5,596 nucleotides of DNA from Roseicyclus sp. (GTDB taxonomy: Bacteria; Pseudomonadota; Alphaproteobacteria; Rhodobacterales; Rhodobacteraceae), in NCBI GenBank assembly GCA_018401055.1, contig JAGYLB010000051.1, positions 1-5,596 on the forward strand. The letters run 5' to 3'. The notes below the pieces were generated by a model, which searched no databases, was not told where the DNA came from, and saw nothing but the letters and a program-made list of their open reading frames with translations. The position numbers and the translations under genes are program-made. Below are positions 1 through 5,415 of the stretch, piece after piece (positions within the stretch are counted from its first letter, which is position 1; each line of letters begins with the position of its first letter).

Positions 1-49
<49 letters not shown>

Positions 50-160
50 GAAATCCCCGTCATACGCTGCGCCAGTGTCGAAAGCCCAAAGGCCCCGGCG
101 GTGGACGCACCGCTTGGGTGTGCGGTCTATAGAAGGATTGAATGGGTGGTTCAAGGGCTT

Positions 161-188
161 TTGGCTTCGCGGAAAAACCCGCTATATC
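161..188 (+). promoter_or_regulatory. Possible promoter of the N-formylglutamate amidohydrolase gene
   Basis: A -35-like TTGGCT (161-166) is followed after 16 bases by a -10-like TATATC (183-188). Each matches four of six consensus positions. A start near 194-196 would give a leader of about 25 nt before the ATG at 219. A short inverted repeat, CTGTC-GG-GACAG (189-200), sits exactly at the predicted start site. In a GC-rich genome this AT-rich -10 stands out, but the assignment rests on consensus matching only. Confidence 0.35.
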
Positions 189-209
189 CTGTCGGGACAG
201 AGCTTGATC

Positions 210-213
210 GGAG
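210..213 (+). promoter_or_regulatory. Ribosome binding site that fixes the amidohydrolase start
   Basis: GGAG at 210-213 lies five bases before the ATG at 219. The same frame stays open upstream to a GTG at 75, but that start has no comparable Shine-Dalgarno sequence. Its extra 48 residues look non-conserved and would run through the predicted promoter. Confidence 0.65.
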
Positions 214-218
214 CGCGC

Positions 219-1076
219 ATGCACCCGCCCTATCGCCTAGATCGTCCGCGCCGGATTCTGACGCCGGTGGTCGTGGCCTCGCCCCATTCCGGCCGGCATT
301 ATCCGCCGGAGTTCTTGCGGGCAACGGTTCTGGACGAACGCGCGATCCGGTCGTCTGAAGACGCCTTCATGGATATTCTCGTGGAAGGGGCGCCAGGACT
401 GGGTGCGCCGGTGATCGCAGCGGAATATCCGCGCGCCTGGCTTGACCTGAACCGCAGCCCCGAGGAATTGGACCCGGGCGTGGTCGAGGGTGTGGGCCGT
501 GTGGTTCAGACGCCGCGCATCTCATCGGGGCTGGGGGTGATTCCCCGCGTGGTGGCCAATGGTCGGACGATCTATCGCGGCAAGCTGGCCCGGACCGAGG
601 CCGAAGCCCGGATCGAACAGGTCTGGCGACCCTATCATGCGGCGCTGGACGGGTTGCTGGCGCAAGCACAGGCCGAGTTCGGCGAGGCGGTCTTGCTCGA
701 TTTCCATTCCATGCCGCATGAGGCGCTGGACAGCGTGGCGCGCCCGGGCCAGCGGCGGCCCGACGTGGTGCTGGGCGACCGCTTTGGCGCGTCGGCGGCG
801 GGGGAGATCTTGGATGCGCTGGAGGACGGCTTCCTGTCCGAGGGGCTTTGCGTTATCCGCAACGCGCCCTTCGCCGGGGCCTTTGTCACGCAGCATTACG
901 GGCGCCCTGCGCGACGGCGGCACGCGGTGCAGGTTGAGATCGACCGGTCGCTTTACATGAACGAGCGGTTGGTGCGCCCGAACGCGAATTTCGAGGCGGT
1001 CCAGCGGCTGATCACCAGCGTGATCGACCGGGTGATCGTCTCGCGCCCCGGTCGCGTCCCGCTGGCGGCGGAATAA
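219..1076 (+). CDS. hutG: N-formylglutamate amidohydrolase (285 aa)
   Basis: The product resembles the FGase family (Pfam N-formylglutamate amidohydrolase). These enzymes hydrolyse N-formyl-L-glutamate to formate and L-glutamate, the last step of the histidine-degradation route that passes through formiminoglutamate deiminase. Visible family motifs are PHSG (22-25) after the first beta strand, an SSEDAFMDIL segment (45-54), DLNR (76-79), GLGVIPR (104-110), DFHSMP (161-166), GDRFG (186-190) and the late NAPFAGAFVTQHYG segment. His-23 and His-163 are candidate metal or catalytic ligands, by inference from motif position. There is no signal peptide, so it should be cytoplasmic. The length is usual for the family. 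The ATG at 219 is preferred over the GTG at 75 because of the GGAG at 210-213 and because homology-like sequence begins just after it. No other hut gene is in view, so the symbol names the family and does not prove a role in histidine breakdown. The gene is followed by stem-loops and a T-tract terminator. Confidence 0.88.
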   Translation: MHPPYRLDRPRRILTPVVVASPHSGRHYPPEFLRATVLDERAIRSSEDAFMDILVEGAPGLGAPVIAAEYPRAWLDLNRSPEELDPGVVEGVGRVVQTPRISSGLGVIPRVVANGRTIYRGKLARTEAEARIEQVWRPYHAALDGLLAQAQAEFGEAVLLDFHSMPHEALDSVARPGQRRPDVVLGDRFGASAAGEILDALEDGFLSEGLCVIRNAPFAGAFVTQHYGRPARRRHAVQVEIDRSLYMNERLVRPNANFEAVQRLITSVIDRVIVSRPGRVPLAAE

Positions 1077-1082
1077 CCTGGC

Positions 1083-1126
1083 CGCGCCGCAGGCGCGCCG
1101 ACAGGAGCGGAAAACGAGGTTTTCCG
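1083..1126. repeat. Two perfect stem-loops in the convergent gap
   Basis: The first hairpin pairs CGCGCC (1083-1088) with GGCGCG (1092-1097) around a GCA loop. The second pairs CGGAAAAC (1108-1115) with GTTTTCCG (1119-1126) around a GAG loop. Neither is followed by a T-tract on either strand, so neither is a standard intrinsic terminator. They lie immediately after the amidohydrolase stop codon. They may protect mRNA 3' ends or be part of a dispersed palindromic intergenic element. The structure is seen directly; the role is unknown. Confidence 0.6.
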
Positions 1127-1162
1127 GCGCAATCCCCCCGACAGGATCTTGTGGAGGCGGTG

Positions 1163-1213
1163 CCGGGGGCGCTGCCCCCGTCGCCCCTTGGGCGACTCCC
1201 CCGGGATATTTTT
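1163..1213 (+). terminator. GC-rich stem-loop terminator after the amidohydrolase gene
   Basis: Two adjacent perfect 7-bp hairpins are present: CGGGGGC/GCCCCCG (1164-1170 with 1174-1180, loop GCT) and GTCGCCC/GGGCGAC (1180-1186 with 1190-1196, loop CTT). In addition, CCGGGGG (1163-1169) can pair with CCCCCGG (1198-1204), enclosing the second hairpin and excluding the first. A five-T run (1209-1213) follows closely, as expected for Rho-independent termination of rightward transcription. On the opposite strand there is no T-tract, so a terminator for dinB is less clear. The GGGGGC-loop-GCCCCC then CCCCCGGGATATTTTTG arrangement resembles an intergenic element I recall as frequent in Rhodobacteraceae genomes. 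Confidence 0.65.
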
Positions 1214-1235
1214 GAAACAGAGAAGGGGGTGGGCG

Positions 1236-2489
1236 TCAGCGGAGCGCGCGGCCTTTGAGGATCGCATCCTCGCCGAAGCGTTTGCGGATCGCGTCGGTGG
1301 CGCGTTCGGCACCGACGCGGCGGGCGGCCCCAGGGTCGAGGAGGTCGCCTTCGCGGTCGGCGCTCTCGGCGGGGATGAGGTCGGACAGGCCTATGCCGAT
1401 CAGCCGGTAGGGCTGCGAGTGGTCGGTCTGGTCGTAGAGCGCGCGGGCGTTGCGGTAGATGCGGTCGGCGATCTGGGTGCCGTCGGGCAGCGACAGGCGG
1501 CGGGTCAAGAGCTTGAAATCGGCGCGTTTGAGTTTCAGCGTGACGGTGCGCCCGGCCAGCCCCTTGGCTTTGGCGCGGTCGGCGACCTTTTCCGAGAGCC
1601 GCCAGATATGGCCGTCGAGGAGGTCAGCGTCCGCGATGTCATCGGCGAAGGTGGTCTCGTTCGAGATGGATTTCACCGCGCGGTCGCGGGCGACGCGGCG
1701 GTCGTCCTGCCCCCTTGCCAGATGCCAGAGCCGGTCGCCCATGGTGCCGAAGCGCGCCTGCAGATCGGCGCGGTCCCAGCGGCGGAGGTCGGCGAAGCTG
1801 CGGATGCCGATCTTGTCGAGGCTGGCCTGCCCGGCCGCGCCGATGCCCCAGATCATCCGCACAGGCTTGTCGCGCAGGAAATCCATCGTCTCGGCCCGGC
1901 CGATCACCGAAAAGCCGCGCGGTTTGTCGAGGTCGGAGGCGAGTTTGGCGAGGAACTTGTTGTGCGAGAGGCCGATGGAGCCGCTGATGCCAAGCTCTAG
2001 CTGCATGCGACGGACGAGGCCGGCAAGGAGCACGGCGGGGGGTGACCCGTGAAGGCGCGCCGTGCCGGTCAGGTCGAGAAAGGCCTCGTCGAGCGACAGC
2101 GGTTCGATGGCAGGTGTCAGATCCTCCATCATGGCGCGGATCTGGCGGCTGACTTGGGCGTAGACGTCCATCCTGCCGCGGACGACGACGGCTTCGGGGC
2201 AGAGCTTCAGGGCCTGGAACATCGGCATGGCGGAACGCACGCCCTTGATGCGGGCGATGTAGCAGGCGGTCGAGACGACGCCGCGTCGCCCGCCGCCGAT
2301 GATGACGGGCTTGTCGCGAAGCTCCGGGTTGTCGCGTTTCTCGACCGAGGCGTAGAAGGCGTCGCAATCCATGTGCGCGATGGAGAGATCCCATAATTCA
2401 GCATGCGCCGTGATCCGCGGACTGCCGCAGGCCGGGCAGCGGCGGGCGGTGTCGAATGGGGTCAGGCAATCGCGGCACAGGGCGGGCAT
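1236..2489 (-). CDS. dinB: DNA polymerase IV, Y-family translesion polymerase (417 aa)
   Basis: This is an error-prone polymerase that copies past damaged template bases. The first 25 residues carry Cys-5, Cys-8, Cys-18 and Cys-21 in two CxxC pairs, a zinc-ribbon-like extension that E. coli DinB lacks. The palm starts at about residue 36 with HMDCDAFYASVE (39-50), giving metal ligand Asp-41. Tyr-46 aligns with the E. coli steric gate Phe-13. The second acidic motif SLDEA holds Asp-134 and Glu-135. STACYIAR (73-80) matches the fingers. A helix-hairpin-helix-like segment (IWGIGAAGQASLDKIGI) follows the palm, then a little-finger domain to about residue 370. The C-terminus lacks a clear QxxLxLF clamp motif; EGDLLD (380-385) is the nearest match. 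The ATG at 2489 is the only start that includes the Cys extension, and no good Shine-Dalgarno precedes it. No GTTC-N7-GTTC LexA box is visible upstream. The gene converges on the amidohydrolase gene and diverges from qmcA. Confidence 0.95.
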   Translation of the reverse strand: MPALCRDCLTPFDTARRCPACGSPRITAHAELWDLSIAHMDCDAFYASVEKRDNPELRDKPVIIGGGRRGVVSTACYIARIKGVRSAMPMFQALKLCPEAVVVRGRMDVYAQVSRQIRAMMEDLTPAIEPLSLDEAFLDLTGTARLHGSPPAVLLAGLVRRMQLELGISGSIGLSHNKFLAKLASDLDKPRGFSVIGRAETMDFLRDKPVRMIWGIGAAGQASLDKIGIRSFADLRRWDRADLQARFGTMGDRLWHLARGQDDRRVARDRAVKSISNETTFADDIADADLLDGHIWRLSEKVADRAKAKGLAGRTVTLKLKRADFKLLTRRLSLPDGTQIADRIYRNARALYDQTDHSQPYRLIGIGLSDLIPAESADREGDLLDPGAARRVGAERATDAIRKRFGEDAILKGRALR

Positions 2490-2510
2490 GGGCGCATGAT
2501 ACGCCCATGC
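2486..2510. promoter_or_regulatory. Near-perfect 25-bp palindrome over the dinB start codon
   Basis: Arms 2486-2497 and 2499-2510 are inverted repeats around a single central base (2498). Eleven of twelve pairs match; the only mismatch is C2495 against A2501. The core reads GCATGGGCG on the left and CGCCCATGC on the right. Similarity continues outward with a short bulge: GGCGGG (2481-2486) against CCGCC (2514-2518). The right half in dinB mRNA sense contains the start codon (2489-2487), and the centre contains the -10-like TATCAT. It could be an operator for a dimeric repressor. If transcription starts further upstream, it could be an RNA hairpin hiding the start codon. The symmetry is seen directly; the function is inferred. 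Confidence 0.5.
2496..2501 (-). promoter_or_regulatory. Possible -10 element of dinB
   Basis: TATCAT, read on the minus strand from 2501 to 2496, matches five of six consensus bases and ends six bases before the ATG. Transcription would then begin at or next to the start codon, giving a leaderless or nearly leaderless dinB mRNA, which would fit the missing Shine-Dalgarno sequence. The matching -35 at 17-bp spacing is only TTCCGT (2524-2519), which is weak. The true promoter may lie further upstream. Confidence 0.25.
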
Positions 2511-2531
2511 GGCCCGCCACGGAAGGTGGTG

Positions 2532-2560
2532 CGGGGGAGCGCAGGTGGGGATTTCCCCCG
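2532..2560. repeat. Inverted repeat in the dinB-qmcA divergent gap
   Basis: CGGGGGA (2532-2538) and TCCCCCG (2554-2560) are perfect 7-bp inverted repeats separated by 15 bases. TCCCCCGG here is the same octamer as in the terminator element at 1197-1204, and a T5 run (2574-2578) follows. No rightward gene ends upstream, so a terminator role is doubtful. It may be a degenerate copy of the same intergenic element or part of the qmcA control region. Confidence 0.3.
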
Positions 2561-2640
2561 GACTGGGCCCGCATTTTTGCCTAGCCTTGGCGTGGGCTAC
2601 CCCGCATATCTTGTGCCATGAAGCCAGAAGACCAACAAAC

Positions 2641-2645
2641 GAGGA
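2641..2645 (+). promoter_or_regulatory. Ribosome binding site that fixes the qmcA start
   Basis: GAGGA at 2641-2645 lies five to six bases before the ATG at 2651. The in-frame upstream ATG at 2618 has no Shine-Dalgarno sequence before it, and its 11 extra residues (MKPEDQQTRTL) are polar and unlike the family's N-terminus. A -10-like TATCTT at 2607-2612 would give a short leader that fits the 2651 start, but I saw no well-spaced -35. Confidence 0.65.
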
Positions 2646-2650
2646 CCCTT

Positions 2651-3538
2651 ATGGAAGACGTGATTGCCGACCTGGTGGGCGGGAACCTTGTGGTTCTGTT
2701 GCTCGCTCTCTTCATCATCTTGTGCATCTTCCTTGCGATCCGGATCGTGCCGCAATCCGAACAGCATGTGGTCGAACGCTTTGGCCGGCTGAAGGTGGTC
2801 CTTGGGCCGGGGATGAACTTCATCGTGCCGTTCCTCGACAAGGTGGCGCATCGGGTGTCGATCCTGGAACGGCAACTGCCGACCGCAAGCCAGGACGCCA
2901 TCACCACGGACAACGTCTTGGTGCAGGTCGAGACCAGCGTATTCTACCGCATCCTCGAGCCGGAAAAGACCGTCTACCGCATCCGTGACGTGGATGCCGC
3001 GATTGCCACGACTGTCGCGGGGATCGTGCGGGCCGAGATCGGCAAGATGGAACTGGACGAGGTGCAATCGAACCGCGCCACGCTGATCGCCACGATCAAG
3101 CACAGCGTTGAGGATGCCGTGGACGATTGGGGTATTCAGGTGACGCGGGCGGAAATCCTCGACGTGAACCTCGATCAGGCGACGCGCGAGGCGATGTTGC
3201 AGCAGTTGAACGCGGAACGCGAACGGCGGGCCGCCGTGACCCGGGCCGAAGGTCTCAAGCGCGCGGTTGAACTGCAGGCCGATGGGGAACTTTACGCCGC
3301 CCGCCAGCAGGCCGAGGCGCGGCGCGTGTCCGCCGATGCCGAGGCCTATGCGACCGGCGTGGTGGCCGAGGCCATCGCCAAGGGCGGGCTTGAGGCGGTG
3401 CAATACAACATCGCGCTGGAACAGGTGAAGGCGCTGGGCACCATGGCAGCGGGGCCGGGCACGCAGACGGTGATCGTGCCGGCCGATGCGGCCGATGCCT
3501 TCGGCAAGGCGTTCCAGATGTTGCGGGGCCGGGTGTGA
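2651..3538 (+). CDS. qmcA: SPFH/stomatin-family membrane protein, QmcA-like paraslipin (295 aa)
   Basis: This is a bacterial stomatin-like protein. It is anchored in the inner membrane by one N-terminal helix (about 13-30, preceded by acidic residues) and expected to form large oligomeric assemblies. The SPFH domain begins with VPQSEQHVVERFGR (33-46) and LGPGMNFIVPF (51-61), then TTDNVLVQVE (85-94) and FYRI. It continues to a long charged Ala/Glu/Arg-rich coiled coil (about 180-240: AERERRAAVTRAEG onward). The tail contains the family-typical YNIALEQVKALGTMA segment. The length matches E. coli QmcA (YbbK) at about 300 residues. The ATG at 2651 is chosen for its GAGGA. The stop overlaps the next gene's ATG (TGATG), so translation is probably coupled to the NfeD-like partner, the standard SPFH-NfeD pairing. 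Known family members are tied to membrane microdomains and to FtsH-type protease assemblies; the role here is inferred. Confidence 0.93.
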   Translation: MEDVIADLVGGNLVVLLLALFIILCIFLAIRIVPQSEQHVVERFGRLKVVLGPGMNFIVPFLDKVAHRVSILERQLPTASQDAITTDNVLVQVETSVFYRILEPEKTVYRIRDVDAAIATTVAGIVRAEIGKMELDEVQSNRATLIATIKHSVEDAVDDWGIQVTRAEILDVNLDQATREAMLQQLNAERERRAAVTRAEGLKRAVELQADGELYAARQQAEARRVSADAEAYATGVVAEAIAKGGLEAVQYNIALEQVKALGTMAAGPGTQTVIVPADAADAFGKAFQMLRGRV

Positions 3539-3822
3539 TGTGGGCCGTCTGGTGGATCTGGGGTGCTGCCGCCGTGGTTCTGGCGGTGGCAGAGGTGCTG
3601 ATCCCCGGTTTCGTCCTGCTGGGCTTTGCGCTGGGTGCCGCGGTGGTCGCGCTGATCTTGCTGGTGGGCGGGCCGCTGGCGGTCTGGCTGGGCGGGTCGG
3701 TGCCGATGCTTTTGCTGGTCTTCGCCGTGGTCTCGCTCTTGTCGTGGCTGGCGCTCCGGCGCTGGGTCGGGGTTTATCGCGGGCAGGTCAAGCGCTTCGA
3801 TCACGACATCAATGACGGCTGA
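3538..3822 (+). CDS. Short NfeD-like (YbbJ-type) membrane protein (94 aa)
   Basis: This is the partner protein of the SPFH gene just upstream. It is very hydrophobic, with helices at about 5-22, 25-43 and 56-73. The NfeD signature is visible in the first part: Glu-19 and Pro-23/Gly-24 inside AEVLIPGFVLLGFALGA (18-34). E. coli YbbJ is about 150 residues and ends in a soluble OB-fold domain. Here the chain stops about 20 residues after the last helix in GQVKRFDHDINDG, so there is no room for that domain. I recall similarly short forms ending near DIND in Rhodobacterales, so this is probably the normal local version and not a truncation. The ATG at 3538 overlaps the qmcA stop by one base; a GTG at 3535 is possible. 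The 3' end overlaps the next gene by 11 bases. Confidence 0.85.
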   Translation: MWAVWWIWGAAAVVLAVAEVLIPGFVLLGFALGAAVVALILLVGGPLAVWLGGSVPMLLLVFAVVSLLSWLALRRWVGVYRGQVKRFDHDINDG

Positions 3823-4609
3823 TCTGTCAGCCTATGCCGAGGTGAGCGCCACGGTCGCGGCCCTTGGATCGGAGGACGAGATCGGCTTTGTTATGGGCTG
3901 TTTTCCTGCCGATCTGCCTGAACGTCAGGATTTCTGCGGGTTGGTCATCGACAGCGGGCTCAAGCGGTTCATGGGCTGGGTGGGTGAGGGGGAGGACCTT
4001 CCCTTCGAGATACTGGACCAGGTGCAGAGCAGCGATTGGTATGCCGAGCCGGAGGGGTGGCGGCGGCTGGGCCTATGGCTGATGCACCTTGTCTTGTCGG
4101 GGCGCGATTGGGCCGGGCTGACGCTGACGCACGCCGAAAGCCGCATCCCGGACCTGTTCGTCGTGCTGGATCGGCCGGGCCCGGCGAGCGGGCTCATCAA
4201 CTGGATCGCGCCTGTGCAGGTGGCGCGGGTTACGCATATGCCTCGCCCCATCGTGCGACACGCCTTTGCCGACGCGCCGATGGGTGACCCGCCCCGGAGC
4301 GATGACCTGCGCGACCGGCCGATGATCCGCCACGGCTGGCGCGATCAGGCCGCGCGCCATCGCGGCCGGGCGGAGGAGGCCGATCAGGTGATCTTGTCCC
4401 TGACGCTGGAGGGGGCGGTGGCGCTGGCCGAGCTTTGGCTCGATTTCGCGGCCCCCGGCGAGGCGCGCGACGAGATCAACATCGAAAGCCCGCTTGCGGG
4501 ATTTGGCGCAACGCAACCCGGCAGCATCGAGGCGCGGTTCTGGAAACCCGGCAGTTTCGCCTTTTATTGCGACCGGCTGGACGATCTGCGCCTGCCCGAG
4601 CGCGCCTAG
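3812..4609 (+). CDS. Unrecognised soluble protein, third gene of the SPFH operon (265 aa)
   Basis: I do not recognise the family. The coding call is supported by an intact frame of 265 codons, third positions rich in G/C, and tight packing: its ATG lies inside the NfeD-like gene, with 11 bases of overlap. There is no signal peptide or membrane helix, so a cytoplasmic location is likely. The first 75 residues are acidic. The middle is rich in tryptophan and ends in a hydrophobic stretch (PDLFVVLDRPGPAS then INWIAPVQVARV). A basic Arg/His/Trp-rich patch (RPMIRHGWRDQAARHRGRA, about 169-187) follows, then a Leu/Ala-rich helix and a compact end with the motif RFWKPGSFAFYCDRL. No Shine-Dalgarno sequence precedes the start, consistent with translational coupling. 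The stop TAG shares bases with the convergent gene's stop. A role together with the SPFH/NfeD pair is inferred from position only. Confidence 0.75.
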   Translation: MTADLSAYAEVSATVAALGSEDEIGFVMGCFPADLPERQDFCGLVIDSGLKRFMGWVGEGEDLPFEILDQVQSSDWYAEPEGWRRLGLWLMHLVLSGRDWAGLTLTHAESRIPDLFVVLDRPGPASGLINWIAPVQVARVTHMPRPIVRHAFADAPMGDPPRSDDLRDRPMIRHGWRDQAARHRGRAEEADQVILSLTLEGAVALAELWLDFAAPGEARDEINIESPLAGFGATQPGSIEARFWKPGSFAFYCDRLDDLRLPERA

Positions 4610-5361
4610 GGCCCCGCGATCCGGAAACCGAGCGGCTTTTTCAGCGTGTCGCCCTTGGTCAGCCAAGCCAGCGAGAAGGCCAGAACGCCCGCCGTCTCGA
4701 CCCAGAAGATGTAGTTCACCGCCCGCATCTGGTCCTTGAAAGGAAGGACAAGATAGGCAAAGGCACCAAGGATCGCAGCAATCAGAACGGCGCCACAAAC
4801 GTAGTAGGTCAGATGTTCGAGGCTCATGGCCGCGCCGCCGTCGGCGCGCCGCTTGCCGCCCATGGGAAAGAGGACGAGGCAGAAATAGGCCAGCGCGGCA
4901 AAAAACACGCCCGCGCAGGCGAAATGCAGAGGGCCGGTGATGAAATGGAGGCCCGTTACCAGCGTCGGGTCGGGCAGGGCGCCCGTGCAGGGGCCTGTGA
5001 TCTGGCCGGTGATGCAATGGGCAAAGGCCGGGTCGGCCCCCGCCGGGAACAGCGCCACGCCAAGCGCCGCCAGCCCTGCGATGATCGAGGTGGCCCGGTC
5101 GCCAAGCGGGAAACGTTCGGGTTTCGCCCGATAGCCGCGATAGCTGAGCAAGAAGATCCCGATCGCCACCATGCAGCCGACAAAGACATCGCCCATGGCG
5201 GTGTAGTAGAATTCCGAGATCGAGGGCTGCATCCGCCCTTCGCCCGTTACGCCGTAGACATAGAGTGTTGTGGGAAGGATCAGCCCCAGAAACCCGATCC
5301 CTTGCCGGACGGCAAGGAAATGCAGATCGAGGCGCGGATCGTTGTCTTGCAGCATGGCCAT
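4606..5361 (-). CDS. Unrecognised six-helix integral membrane protein (251 aa)
   Basis: This is an inner-membrane protein with six predicted helices at about 21-39, 58-74, 90-106, 137-165, 185-206 and 216-234. The first loop has a striking segment, SISEFYYTAMGDVFVG (47-62), reminiscent of an uncharacterised membrane family I have seen but cannot name with confidence. Helix 4 has two histidines seven residues apart (LHF at 138-140 and 145-147), and Cys-116 and Cys-125 sit in the loop before it. Function unknown. ATG codons at 5361 and 5355 both fit. GGGGG (5369-5365 region) is too close to the first and eight bases from the second, so the 249-aa form is quite possible. The gene follows pyrF on the same strand after 54 bp. 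Its stop codon overlaps that of the convergent gene, leaving no room for a terminator. Confidence 0.8.
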   Translation of the reverse strand: MAMLQDNDPRLDLHFLAVRQGIGFLGLILPTTLYVYGVTGEGRMQPSISEFYYTAMGDVFVGCMVAIGIFLLSYRGYRAKPERFPLGDRATSIIAGLAALGVALFPAGADPAFAHCITGQITGPCTGALPDPTLVTGLHFITGPLHFACAGVFFAALAYFCLVLFPMGGKRRADGGAAMSLEHLTYYVCGAVLIAAILGAFAYLVLPFKDQMRAVNYIFWVETAGVLAFSLAWLTKGDTLKKPLGFRIAGP

Positions 5362-5386
5362 TGCCCCCGGTGCAGTTCGCGGGACA

Positions 5387-5395
5387 AGCCTAGCA
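5387..5395 (-). promoter_or_regulatory. Possible extended -10 for the six-helix membrane protein gene
   Basis: On the minus strand, TGCTAGGCT (5395 to 5387) has the TGn extension followed by TAGGCT, which keeps the three most conserved -10 bases (T1, A2, T6). A start near 5380 would leave a leader of about 20 nt. No clear -35 is present. The gene could equally be transcribed by read-through from pyrF. Confidence 0.25.
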
Positions 5396-5415
5396 CGAAT
5401 CGCCGCCTGATGTGC

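Noticed and set aside
75..218. A 48-residue N-terminal extension of the amidohydrolase from a GTG at 75
   Set aside because: No Shine-Dalgarno sequence precedes the GTG. The extension is compositionally odd, and the family-like sequence and a good GGAG coincide with the ATG at 219.
186..1147. ATCCTGTCGGG (186-196) and its exact reverse complement (1137-1147) flanking the amidohydrolase gene, plus a 9-base copy at 1098-1106
   Set aside because: Matches of 11 bases are expected a few times by chance in a window this size. There is no transposase or target duplication to suggest a mobile unit.
1149..2000. Open frame of 283 codons on the plus strand inside dinB
   Set aside because: It is antisense to the clearly recognised polymerase gene, low in complexity and rich in Ala/Gly/Val, so it is a shadow.
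2587..2612. Possible sigma-70 or sigma-54 promoter for qmcA (TTGGCG, CGCAT, TATCTT)
   Set aside because: The TTGGCG to TATCTT spacing is only 14 bases. The GG to GC distance is 15 instead of the 12 required for sigma-54, so neither model fits.
2597..3403. Open frame of 268 codons on the minus strand across qmcA
   Set aside because: It is the complement of a well-supported SPFH coding region, and its His/Gly/Arg-rich product has no recognisable motifs.
4073..5017. Long open frame of 314 codons on the minus strand crossing two genes
   Set aside because: It overlaps the antisense of the 265-aa gene and the out-of-frame membrane-protein gene. Its product is Arg/His/Pro-rich without domain character, as expected for a shadow frame in GC-rich DNA.
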